64,000 nt of DNA from Balneola sp. (GTDB lineage Bacteria > Bacteroidota > Rhodothermia > Balneolales > Balneolaceae), in assembly GCA_002696035.1 (NCBI GenBank), contig NZQV01000016.1, forward strand, positions 124,001 through 188,000, read 5' to 3'. Position numbers and translations under genes: made by a program. Shown piece after piece: positions 7,333 through 14,802 of this stretch. The first letter of the stretch is position 1. Each line of letters starts with the position of its first letter. A model generated the notes under the pieces. It did no database searches and was not told where the DNA came from. It saw only the letters and a list, made by a program, of their open reading frames with translations.

Positions 7333-8508
7333 ATGATATCTAATGAAGCTAAGATCGGCGTGATCGGCGCCGGAACCATGGGAACAGGAATTGCTCAGGT
7401 TGCAGCTACCCAAGGTCACCATGTGTATTTGTATGATGCCTACCCGCAACAACTCGAAAAATCCAAAGCAGGCCTGGAGAGCATCCTTGCCCGTCAGGTT
7501 GAAAAAGAGCGAATGACACAAGATGAAATAGACGGAATCCTAAACCGCATCGATTTTGTGGATAACATCACAAGTTTTGGAGAATGCGGGTTTGTGATAG
7601 AAGCTATCGTTGAAGACCTGGATGTCAAAAAAGATACTTTTGCCCGATTGGAAGGCATTGTTTCCAAAGATTGCGTGCTCGCATCCAACACCTCTTCCCT
7701 GTCCATTGCCGCAATCTCATCTGCACTAAAAAAGCCGGGAAGATTTTTAGGCGTCCACTTTTTCAATCCTGCTCCACTGATGAAACTCGTTGAGGTCATT
7801 CCCGGAATTGCCACTGATGATGAGGTTTTCAAATCAACCAGGGAATTCATCAAAAGCTGGGACAAGATCACCGTTTCAGGCAAAGATACACCAGGATTTG
7901 TTGTGAACCGTGTGGCGCGACCTTTTTATGGGGAAGCCCTCCGTATTTATGAAGAAGGAATTGCCGATGCTGCCACCATCGACTGGGCCATGAAAGAGAT
8001 CGGTGGGTTCCGAATGGGACCTTTTGAACTGATGGACCTTATCGGTCATGATGTGAATTATGAAGTCACCAGCACGGTATTTGAAGCTTTTTATTACGAT
8101 CCGCGCTTCAAGCCTTCATTCGCCCAAAAACGAATGGTGGAAGCTGGCTGGCTGGGTCGAAAATCTGGCCGCGGGTTTTATGACTACCGTGAAGGAGCTC
8201 AAAAAAAAGAGCCCACAAAAGACAAAGAATTAGGCACAAAGATCTTCGATCGCATTTTAACCATGCTTATTAATGAAGCTTGTGATGCCGTTTTCATGAA
8301 TATCGCTTCGGTGGAAGATGTAGATCTTGCAATGCAGAATGGCGTGAATTATCCAAAAGGCTTACTGCAATGGGGTGATGAGATCGGTTTGAAAAATATC
8401 CTGGATCGAATGACCGCTCTTCAGGTCACATACCGCGAAGATCGATATCGGCCTAATCCGCTCCTTAAGAAAATGGTAGCCGAAGGAAATAGTTTTTATG
8501 AGGAATAG
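7333..8508 (+). CDS. paaH: 3-hydroxyacyl-CoA dehydrogenase of phenylacetate degradation
   Basis: NAD-dependent dehydrogenase, in this context expected to oxidise 3-hydroxyadipyl-CoA to 3-oxoadipyl-CoA. The Rossmann motif GAGTMG is at residues 12-17, and the catalytic His is H142 in VHFFNPAP. It is followed by a first C-terminal domain (TPGFVVNRVARPFYGEALRI, GPFELMDLIG) and a second (LINEACDAVF, NYPKGLLQWGDEIG). Its 391 residues are shorter than the E. coli PaaH (about 475), mainly in the second C-terminal domain. It is followed 52 bases later by paaI and then paaJ on the same strand. Confidence 0.93.
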   Translation: MISNEAKIGVIGAGTMGTGIAQVAATQGHHVYLYDAYPQQLEKSKAGLESILARQVEKERMTQDEIDGILNRIDFVDNITSFGECGFVIEAIVEDLDVKKDTFARLEGIVSKDCVLASNTSSLSIAAISSALKKPGRFLGVHFFNPAPLMKLVEVIPGIATDDEVFKSTREFIKSWDKITVSGKDTPGFVVNRVARPFYGEALRIYEEGIADAATIDWAMKEIGGFRMGPFELMDLIGHDVNYEVTSTVFEAFYYDPRFKPSFAQKRMVEAGWLGRKSGRGFYDYREGAQKKEPTKDKELGTKIFDRILTMLINEACDAVFMNIASVEDVDLAMQNGVNYPKGLLQWGDEIGLKNILDRMTALQVTYREDRYRPNPLLKKMVAEGNSFYEE

Positions 8509-8560
8509 CTATCAGCTTTCAGTTTTTCTTGATCACTGAAAGCTCTAATTACCAACGACT

Positions 8561-8983
8561 ATGAATAAGAAACCAACAACCATCATCAACCACATGCTCC
8601 AAAACGATGCCTTTTCTCAATGGATGGGCATAGAAGTGATGGAATCTGAACCTGGCTATTGCAAACTTTCTATGAAAATTCGGGAAGAAATGACCAATGG
8701 CTTTGGAGTTTGTCATGGTGGAATTACGTTCTCGCTGGCCGATAGTGCTCTCGCTTTTGCTTCTAATTCCCGTGGTTCAATTTCTCTGGCTCTCGAAAAC
8801 AACATAAACTTTACAAAGAAAGTGAATGTTGGAGATTTACTTATTGCTGAAACCGAAGAACTTCAAAATGGGCGAACCATCGGCGTGTATAAAGTCCATA
8901 TTTCAAACCAAAATGAAGAATTGGTAGCCGAATTCAGAGGCACGGTTTACAGAACCGGAAAGCAGCATAAACAGGATAATTAA
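8561..8983 (+). CDS. paaI: Hydroxyphenylacetyl-CoA thioesterase PaaI
   Basis: Hotdog-fold thioesterase thought to rescue CoA from dead-end hydroxyphenylacetyl-CoA. It has 140 residues, exactly PaaI size. The hallmark GVCHGGITFSLADSALAFA block is present: H52-G53-G54, and D61 as the catalytic acid. The opening MLQNDAFSQWMGIE and the FTKKVNVGDLLIAE strand also fit. It lies between paaH and paaJ, spaced 52 and 28 bases, so the three are probably co-transcribed. Confidence 0.93.
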   Translation: MNKKPTTIINHMLQNDAFSQWMGIEVMESEPGYCKLSMKIREEMTNGFGVCHGGITFSLADSALAFASNSRGSISLALENNINFTKKVNVGDLLIAETEELQNGRTIGVYKVHISNQNEELVAEFRGTVYRTGKQHKQDN

Positions 8984-9011
8984 AAATTTAGAATTCAAAA
9001 TTTAAAATTAC

Positions 9012-10220
9012 ATGTCCGAAGCATACATCATTGACGGCATTCGAACTCCAATCGGAAAACTTAAGGGGGCGCTTTCTCCTATTCGAGCCGATGATTTGGC
9101 AGCTATTCCCATCAAAGAACTCATCAAACGAAATCCAGAAATTGATCTGGAAGCCATTGAAGATGTGATCCTTGGGTGTGCAAATCAGGCCGGCGAAGAC
9201 AATCGGAATGTAGCTCGAATGGCTTCTCTTTTGGCTGGAATTCCGGTTTCTGTTCCCGGTGAAACGGTAAATCGGTTATGTGCTTCCGGGATGAGTGCCA
9301 CGGTGAAAGCTTACCACGCCATCAAAGCCGGCGAAGGTGATCTGTTTATAACAGGCGGAGTGGAACACATGACCCGCGGACCGATGGTTTTAGGTAAAGG
9401 ATCTTCGCCCTATTCCGGAACTACGGAAATGCACGATTCTACTTTCGGATGGCGGTTCATCAACCCAAAAATGGAAGAAATGTACGGCACCGATGGTATG
9501 GGCATGACCGCAGAGAATGTAGTTGAAAAATACGATATCAGTCGCGAGGATCAGGATAAGTTTGCGGCCTGGAGTCAGCAAAAAGCCGGAGCTGCCCGGG
9601 ATTCCGGTCGATTAGCAAAAGAAATTGTCCCGGTTGAAATTCCCCGCAGAAAACAAGATCCGCTGTTGTTTGAGCACGACGAATTTATGCGCCCCGACAC
9701 CACGGCTGAGATCCTGGCCAAACTGCGTCCCGCTTTCCGAAAAGATGGATCTGTGACGGCAGGGAATGCCTCCGGATTGAATGATGGGGCTGGTGCATTG
9801 TTAGTCGCTTCTGATCAAGCCATCAAAAATTTTAGCCTAAAACCTAAGGCGAGAATTGTAGCTCATGCGGTTTCAGGAATTGAGCCGAGAATAATGGGAT
9901 TGGGCCCGGTTGAAGCGGCTCAAAAAGTCTTGAAACGTGCCGGTATGAAGCTAGATGATATGGATGTAATAGAGCTTAATGAAGCTTTTGCCGGACAATC
10001 GCTCGGCGTAACCCGCTTGCTTGAAATGGAAGACGATGACCCCCGGCTCAACCCAAACGGTGGAGCAATTGCTTTGGGACATCCACTAGGCATGACCGGT
10101 CAACGCTTATTGCAAACGGCTACGGTCGAACTTCACGAAAAAGAATCGCACCAATATGCGCTTTGTATGTTGTGTGTGGGGGTTGGTCAGGGAATGGCTG
10201 TGATACTTGAGAAAACATAA
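9012..10220 (+). CDS. paaJ: 3-oxoadipyl-CoA / 3-oxo-5,6-dehydrosuberyl-CoA thiolase
   Basis: Thiolase carrying out the two CoA-dependent cleavages at the end of the phenylacetate pathway. It has 402 residues, the usual length. The nucleophilic Cys is C90 in NRLCASGMSA. NEAFAG, GGAIALGHPLGMTG (active-site His) and CVGVGQGMAVI (second Cys near the C-terminus) are all present. The GGVEHMTRGPMVLGK region is typical of the PaaJ/PcaF branch. About 100 bases downstream a small TA pair interrupts the cluster before paaY. Confidence 0.95.
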   Translation: MSEAYIIDGIRTPIGKLKGALSPIRADDLAAIPIKELIKRNPEIDLEAIEDVILGCANQAGEDNRNVARMASLLAGIPVSVPGETVNRLCASGMSATVKAYHAIKAGEGDLFITGGVEHMTRGPMVLGKGSSPYSGTTEMHDSTFGWRFINPKMEEMYGTDGMGMTAENVVEKYDISREDQDKFAAWSQQKAGAARDSGRLAKEIVPVEIPRRKQDPLLFEHDEFMRPDTTAEILAKLRPAFRKDGSVTAGNASGLNDGAGALLVASDQAIKNFSLKPKARIVAHAVSGIEPRIMGLGPVEAAQKVLKRAGMKLDDMDVIELNEAFAGQSLGVTRLLEMEDDDPRLNPNGGAIALGHPLGMTGQRLLQTATVELHEKESHQYALCMLCVGVGQGMAVILEKT

Positions 10221-10321
10221 AGAAAAACCGCAAAGGTCGCTGAGTTGTTCCAGAGGACGCTAAGGCGTAAAAGTTGAAGATTAGCTGAATTTGGGTAATA
10301 TTGATTCAAAACAGATTCTAA

Positions 10322-10540
10322 ATGAAAGCTCTTAAAGGTACATATGATGGTGAACACATCCAGTTGGATGAGGATGTAGAACTAAAAAAAGATTCCAAAC
10401 TCTTGGTCATATTATTGGAAGATGAAGAGGAGTGGGCGGAGCTTTCTACTAAAAACCTTAATCGTGCCTACGGTGAAAGCGAACCAGAATATGAGCTTTC
10501 TATGGTAAAAGAACCTAATTCTGAGTATGAAAGCCGGTGA
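10322..10540 (+). CDS. Antitoxin-like partner of a MazF-family toxin
   Basis: A 72-residue acidic protein. The N-terminal KGTYDGEHIQLDEDVELKK resembles the short beta-rich head of small antitoxins found upstream of MazF/PemK toxins. The rest (WAELSTKNLNRAYGESEPEY, then EPNSEYE) is the acidic toxin-binding tail typical of that group. It overlaps the start of the downstream mazF-like gene by 14 bases. No classical DNA-binding motif is evident, so autoregulation is uncertain. Confidence 0.75.
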   Translation: MKALKGTYDGEHIQLDEDVELKKDSKLLVILLEDEEEWAELSTKNLNRAYGESEPEYELSMVKEPNSEYESR

Positions 10541-10865
10541 AATTGCTTTGGCAAGTTTACAACAAGCTGATGGTCAACTTAAACTGAGACCGGTTTTACT
10601 GTTAACCACTTTCCCTCCATTTGATGATTGGCTTGTTTGCGGAATCAGTTCTCAAATCAGACATGCTGTCTCCGGATTGGATAGTGTTGTTGAAATGAAG
10701 GATACAGATTTTGAGCAGTCAGGTCTTCAAGTTTCATCCGTCATTAGAACAGGATTTCTTGCTACTCTTCCATCAAAAGACATTCCCGGAACAATTGGAA
10801 GCATTTCATCGCATAGGTATCACACCGTGATTAATCAATTAGTTACTCACCTCAATCAATCATGA
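10527..10865 (+). CDS. MazF/PemK-family endoribonuclease toxin
   Basis: A 112-residue protein with the MazF/PemK pattern: GEIALASLQQADG at the N-terminus (first strand), LRPVLLLTTFPPFDDWLVCGISSQ (RPVLLL motif), and IRTGFLATLPSKDI (the strand carrying the conserved R and T). Members of this fold cleave single-stranded mRNA. It overlaps the antitoxin gene upstream, and its TGA overlaps the ATG of paaY (ATGA at 10862-10865). Translation of paaY may therefore be coupled to that of the toxin, an unusual arrangement. Confidence 0.82.
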   Translation: MKAGEIALASLQQADGQLKLRPVLLLTTFPPFDDWLVCGISSQIRHAVSGLDSVVEMKDTDFEQSGLQVSSVIRTGFLATLPSKDIPGTIGSISSHRYHTVINQLVTHLNQS

Positions 10866-11452
10866 TCTACGAATTCAATGGATACAAACCGGTAGTTCAC
10901 GAGACGGCTTTTGTACATCCCCAAGCAACAGTTACGGGAAATGTGATCATTGGCAAGGATGTATATATCGGTCCAGGAGCAGCCATTCGAGGCGACTGGG
11001 GCAAGATCGTGATCAAGGATGGATGCAACGTACAGGAAAATTGCACGATCCATATGTTTCCGGGTATGACGGTGACTTTAGAGGAATCCGCTCATGTAGG
11101 ACATGGAGCTATTATACATGGTGCACACCTTGGAGAAAATTGCTTGGTTGGCATGAATGCTGTTGTGATGGACAACGTGAAAGTTGGAAGAGAATGTATT
11201 ATTGGAGCCCTGACTTTTGTGCCTGAAGGAATGGATATTCCAGATCGAAAAGTAGTGGTTGGGAATCCGGCCAAGATCGTAAAGGATGTAACGGATGAAA
11301 TGGCTAAGTGGAAAACCAAAGGGACTGGACTGTATCAACAGTTACCGAAAGAGTTGCATGAAACTCTGAATGAATGTGAACCGCTCCGTGAAGTTCCCAA
11401 TGGCCGAGAAGATCAGAAGATGGATTATGAGACGTGGGGTAAAACAAAGTAA
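10862..11452 (+). CDS. paaY: PaaY-like hexapeptide-repeat thioesterase/acyltransferase
   Basis: Left-handed beta-helix protein of the gamma-carbonic-anhydrase/PaaY group. PaaY acts as a thioesterase that detoxifies dead-end CoA thioesters of the pathway. It has 196 residues, equal to E. coli PaaY. Hexapeptide repeats run from about residue 15 to 140 (VHPQATVTGNVIIGKDVYIG, HVGHGAIIHGAHLGENCLVG). Metal-ligand His residues are visible in CTIHMF, HVGHGAIIHG. The start codon overlaps the stop of the mazF-like toxin. Confidence 0.9.
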   Translation: MIYEFNGYKPVVHETAFVHPQATVTGNVIIGKDVYIGPGAAIRGDWGKIVIKDGCNVQENCTIHMFPGMTVTLEESAHVGHGAIIHGAHLGENCLVGMNAVVMDNVKVGRECIIGALTFVPEGMDIPDRKVVVGNPAKIVKDVTDEMAKWKTKGTGLYQQLPKELHETLNECEPLREVPNGREDQKMDYETWGKTK

Positions 11453-11495
11453 TTTTGAATGTTGAATTTTAAATTTTGAATTGCACGGGATTAAA

Positions 11496-13535
11496 ATGAA
11501 AGTAACGAGTTATATAGAAGGTCAGTGGTTTAATAAAGGCACCGAAACTAACCTGTTCAGTGCGGTTACCAACGAACCGATTGCCCAGTTGGTGGAAGCG
11601 GAAATTGATTATAAATCTGCCTTGGAATATGCCCGAAAAACAGGCGGACCAAAGCTTCGTGAGATGACCATCCACGAGCGGGCCTTCAAGATCAAGTTTC
11701 TGGGTCAGTATTTGATGGAGCGAAAGGAGAAATATTATGAGATCTCCACGCATACAGGTGCTACCCGGGCCGACTCCTGGATCGATATTGAAGGTGGGAT
11801 CCTGACCGCATTTGGGATCTCCAGTAAATCACGTCGCGAACTTTCGGATCTGCCCTGGCATGTGGAAGGCGATACGGAACGGCTTTCCCGAAAAGGCTCT
11901 TTTATGGGGCAGCATATTTGCGTTCCAAAACAAGGAGTTGCTGTTCACATCAATGCATTCAACTTTCCGGTGTGGGGAATGCTGGAGAAACTGGCTCCCG
12001 CTATCATTTCCGGGATGCCCGTTATTGTGAAACCAGCGCCAACCGGATCGTACCTGGCGTGGGAAGTTTTTAAGGATATCATTGAATCTGGCATTCTCCC
12101 GGAAGGAACGGTCCAATTTATAGCTGCTGATAAACCCGGCGATCTGCTTGATCATTTAATTAGTCAGGATTCCGTTGCCTTTACCGGCTCAGCGCTGACT
12201 GGAAAGAAACTGAAAGCTCATCCAAATATCATTGCCAATAATGTTCCATTTAACCTGGAAGCGGACTCCCTGAACTGTTCTATCCTTGGAGAAGACGTTA
12301 CTCCGGATATGGAAGAGTTCGATCTTTTTGTAAAAGAAGTGGCTCGTGAAATGACGGTCAAAACCGGACAAAAATGTACGGCCATTCGTCGAACAATAGT
12401 TCCAGAGCATTTAGAAGATGAAGTCATCGAAGCCCTGAAAACCCGATTAGAGAAAACCACCATCGGCGATCCGGGTCAAAAGGAAACGAGAATGGGACCG
12501 CTGGCGAGCTCGCTTCAAGCCGAACGGTTTGAGGAACAACTCCAACAGTTATCCGAGATCACAGACACCGTATATATGTCTGGTGATGAGCTAAATGGAG
12601 CCTTCACAAATTCCCGGCTGCTTGTCTGTCATCAGCCCATGCAGGTAGATGAAGTGCACCAGCTTGAGGCATTCGGACCTATGACGACCATCATGCCTTA
12701 TAAAAATACCCAGGAAGCCATCGATATTGCCAACAAAGCTAACGGGTCGTTAGTAGGCTCGCTTTTTACAGCTGATGATGAGCTCGCTCATACAGTCACC
12801 ATGGGATGCGCTCCCTACCATGGTCGGTTTATGGTGATCAACAGAAACTCAGCTGGGGAATCAACCGGACATGGATCTCCTATTGCTTCGCTGGTACATG
12901 GCGGACCCGGACATGCAGGAGGAGGCGAGGAATTGGGCGGAGCCCGGGCTGTCCTTCACAACATGCAGCGAATTGCTTTACAGGGATCGCCGACCACGCT
13001 ACGAAACATCGTGAAGCAACACATCAAAGGAGCGGAAACGCGGGAATCCGAAAAACATCCATTTCAAAAATATTTTGAGGAACTGGAGATCGGTGAAGCA
13101 ATGACGACTGAAAAACGCACTGTCACTGAAAAAGATGTGGAAGAATTTGCTGAGCTCAGTGGCGACCATTTTTATGCTCACACAGATCCAGATGCGGCTG
13201 CGCGTTCTCTCTTTGGTAAGATCGTAGCCCATGGATATTTTGTACTTTCGGCCACGGCCGGTTTATTTGTGGATCCGGATGAAGGTCCGGTAATGCTGAA
13301 CTATGGATTGGAAAACCTGAGGTTCGTGGCACCGGTCTTTCCGGGGGACACTATTCAGGCAAAATTGATCCTGAAACGGAAGAACGTCCGTCAACAGAAA
13401 AAGGATGATAAGTTCCCCTTTGGAGTTGTTTATTGGGATGTGGAAGTCACTAATCAGGAGGATGTACTTGTTGCCGAATACACCATCCTCACTTTGATGA
13501 AGCGAAAAAACAAATTAGATATAGACGAAATTTAG
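11496..13535 (+). CDS. paaZ: Bifunctional oxepin-CoA hydrolase / aldehyde dehydrogenase
   Basis: Fusion enzyme. Its C-terminal MaoC-like hydratase opens the oxepin ring, and its N-terminal aldehyde dehydrogenase oxidises the resulting semialdehyde. The ATG at 11496 gives 679 residues, almost the same as E. coli PaaZ (681), so it is preferred to the TTG at 11481. Counting from the ATG, the dehydrogenase Glu is E255 and the nucleophile is C294 (KTGQKCTAIRR). The hydratase dyad is D557/H562 in SGDHFYAHTD. All match the characterised positions within a few residues. The linker near residues 510-525 is charged. Confidence 0.96.
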   Translation: MKVTSYIEGQWFNKGTETNLFSAVTNEPIAQLVEAEIDYKSALEYARKTGGPKLREMTIHERAFKIKFLGQYLMERKEKYYEISTHTGATRADSWIDIEGGILTAFGISSKSRRELSDLPWHVEGDTERLSRKGSFMGQHICVPKQGVAVHINAFNFPVWGMLEKLAPAIISGMPVIVKPAPTGSYLAWEVFKDIIESGILPEGTVQFIAADKPGDLLDHLISQDSVAFTGSALTGKKLKAHPNIIANNVPFNLEADSLNCSILGEDVTPDMEEFDLFVKEVAREMTVKTGQKCTAIRRTIVPEHLEDEVIEALKTRLEKTTIGDPGQKETRMGPLASSLQAERFEEQLQQLSEITDTVYMSGDELNGAFTNSRLLVCHQPMQVDEVHQLEAFGPMTTIMPYKNTQEAIDIANKANGSLVGSLFTADDELAHTVTMGCAPYHGRFMVINRNSAGESTGHGSPIASLVHGGPGHAGGGEELGGARAVLHNMQRIALQGSPTTLRNIVKQHIKGAETRESEKHPFQKYFEELEIGEAMTTEKRTVTEKDVEEFAELSGDHFYAHTDPDAAARSLFGKIVAHGYFVLSATAGLFVDPDEGPVMLNYGLENLRFVAPVFPGDTIQAKLILKRKNVRQQKKDDKFPFGVVYWDVEVTNQEDVLVAEYTILTLMKRKNKLDIDEI

Positions 13536-13579
13536 GAAATATTGTAAGGTTTGCTGATTTCATTGCTCTTACTGTTAAA

Positions 13580-13603
13580 GAATTCAGGAGTCTGAATTCA
13601 GAA
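13580..13603. repeat. Left palindromic repeat flanking the S23 gene
   Basis: GAATTCAGGAGTCTGAATTCAGAA contains the near-palindrome TCTGAATTCAGA. The same word, with a longer spacer, recurs in inverted form at 13972-14002 on the far side of the four-helix-bundle gene, so the gene sits inside an inverted repeat. The intervening gene plus the two arms could fold as one stem with the gene as the loop, or the arms may mark an insertion. Confidence 0.6.
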
Positions 13604-13625
13604 ATCAGAATAAAAGATTTGAACA

Positions 13626-13991
13626 ATGAGAAAACCAGCAAAAACTTTTCGTGATTTAATAGTGTGGCAAAAAGCACATCAATTTGTGTTAGAGACCTAT
13701 AAATACACTAAGCAATTTCCAAAATATGAGCTATATGGATTGAGCTCTCAATTTAGAAGAGCAGCGGTGTCTATCCCCGCAAATATTGCTGAGGGATTTA
13801 AAAAACGAGGACCAAAGGATACTATGCGATTCTTAAACATCTCGCATGGTTCTTTGGAGGAATGCAGATATTACATAATTCTTGCAAAAGATTTGAACTA
13901 CGGAAATTCAGATCATCTGAACAATTTATTAGAAGAAGTTAGTCGCCTTCTTGATGGCTATTACAAAGCCATTCTGAATTCAGAATCCTGA
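13626..13991 (+). CDS. Four-helix-bundle protein (S23 / 23S rRNA IVP family)
   Basis: A 121-residue helical protein of the S23 ribosomal intervening-sequence family. Family hallmarks are FRDLIVWQKAHQFVLETYKY, YELYGLSSQFRRAAVSIPAN, IAEGFKKRG and the FLNISHGSLEECRYYIILA helix. These genes occur both inside 23S rRNA intervening sequences and dispersed in Bacteroidota genomes. Their molecular role is not settled. Here the gene lies between paaZ and the terminal crotonase gene, flanked by inverted palindromic repeats that overlap its last codons. It therefore looks like a separately mobile unit dropped into the catabolic operon. Confidence 0.87.
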   Translation: MRKPAKTFRDLIVWQKAHQFVLETYKYTKQFPKYELYGLSSQFRRAAVSIPANIAEGFKKRGPKDTMRFLNISHGSLEECRYYIILAKDLNYGNSDHLNNLLEEVSRLLDGYYKAILNSES

Positions 13992-14002
13992 GTTCTGAAT
14001 TC
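13972..14002. repeat. Right palindromic repeat flanking the S23 gene
   Basis: The right arm reads TTCTGAATTCAGAATCC then TGAGTTCTGAATTC. It contains the perfect 14-base palindrome TTCTGAATTCAGAA plus a second inverted copy of GAATTCAGAA. It is the inverted counterpart of the left repeat at 13580-13603. It overlaps the last seven codons of the S23 gene, so it is part of the gene's own 3' end, and a T-rich run follows. It may also serve as a transcript-end hairpin. Confidence 0.6.
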
Positions 14003-14037
14003 TTTTTTTGAACTTAAATATTAATTACCAAATACAA

Positions 14038-14802
14038 ATGTCAGAGCAAAACGGAGCCGTTAACCTAACCATCACCAACAATATTGGAACCATTGAGTTC
14101 TATCACCCAAAAGGAAATTCTTTACCGGGAGCTATTCTCAGAGAACTGGCGCAAACCATTACAGATGCTGGATTGAATGACGAGATCCGAGTGGTGGTGA
14201 TCAAGAGCCGGGGCGATGGAGCTTTTTGCGCCGGGGCTTCTTTCGATGAACTGATCGCGATTGAAGATTACGACACCGGCAAGGAATTCTTCATGGGATT
14301 TGCCCTTGTTCTGAATGCCATGCGAACCTGCCCGAAGCTGATCATTGTTCGCGTACATGGAAAAACAGTAGGCGGTGGTGTGGGCATTGCAGCAGCCGGA
14401 GATTATACCTTTGCTGAGGAAAAAGCGTCCATTAAATTGAGCGAACTGGCGCTGGGGATTGGCCCTTTTGTAGTAGGTCCGGCGGTAGAACGAAAGGTGG
14501 GCACTAGTGCTTTTTCTGCCCTCTCTATTGATGCCACCAACTGGTACGATGCAGAATGGGCCCTTGAAAAAGGGTTATTTAATAAGACATTCGATTCAAC
14601 CTATGACCTGGATCAAGGCATCAGAGACCTGGCTGGAGAACTCGCCAAAAGTAGCCCTGACGCCATGAAAAACCTTAAAGGCGTATTATGGAAAGGAACG
14701 GAAAACTGGGATCTTCTTTTGGAGCAACGAGCTGAAGTAAGTGGACGATTGGTCTTATCTGATTTCACCAAAAATTTCATCCGAAAGTTTAAAGAGAAGT
14801 AA
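14038..14802 (+). CDS. Enoyl-CoA hydratase/isomerase family protein (paa cluster)
   Basis: Crotonase-fold protein of 254 residues from the ATG at 14038. The oxyanion-hole blocks are visible: DGAFCAGASFDEL and VHGKTVGGGVGIAAAGDYTF. One catalytic Glu position is kept (KLSELALGIGP). The following GAGGTQRL-type segment is replaced by FVVGPAVERKVG, unlike PaaF or PaaG. Its place at the end of the paa cluster suggests it supplies the PaaF-type hydration of 2,3-dehydroadipyl-CoA, but the active-site differences leave the exact reaction open. Its stop directly abuts the stop of the convergent sensor-kinase gene. Confidence 0.82.
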   Translation: MSEQNGAVNLTITNNIGTIEFYHPKGNSLPGAILRELAQTITDAGLNDEIRVVVIKSRGDGAFCAGASFDELIAIEDYDTGKEFFMGFALVLNAMRTCPKLIIVRVHGKTVGGGVGIAAAGDYTFAEEKASIKLSELALGIGPFVVGPAVERKVGTSAFSALSIDATNWYDAEWALEKGLFNKTFDSTYDLDQGIRDLAGELAKSSPDAMKNLKGVLWKGTENWDLLLEQRAEVSGRLVLSDFTKNFIRKFKEK

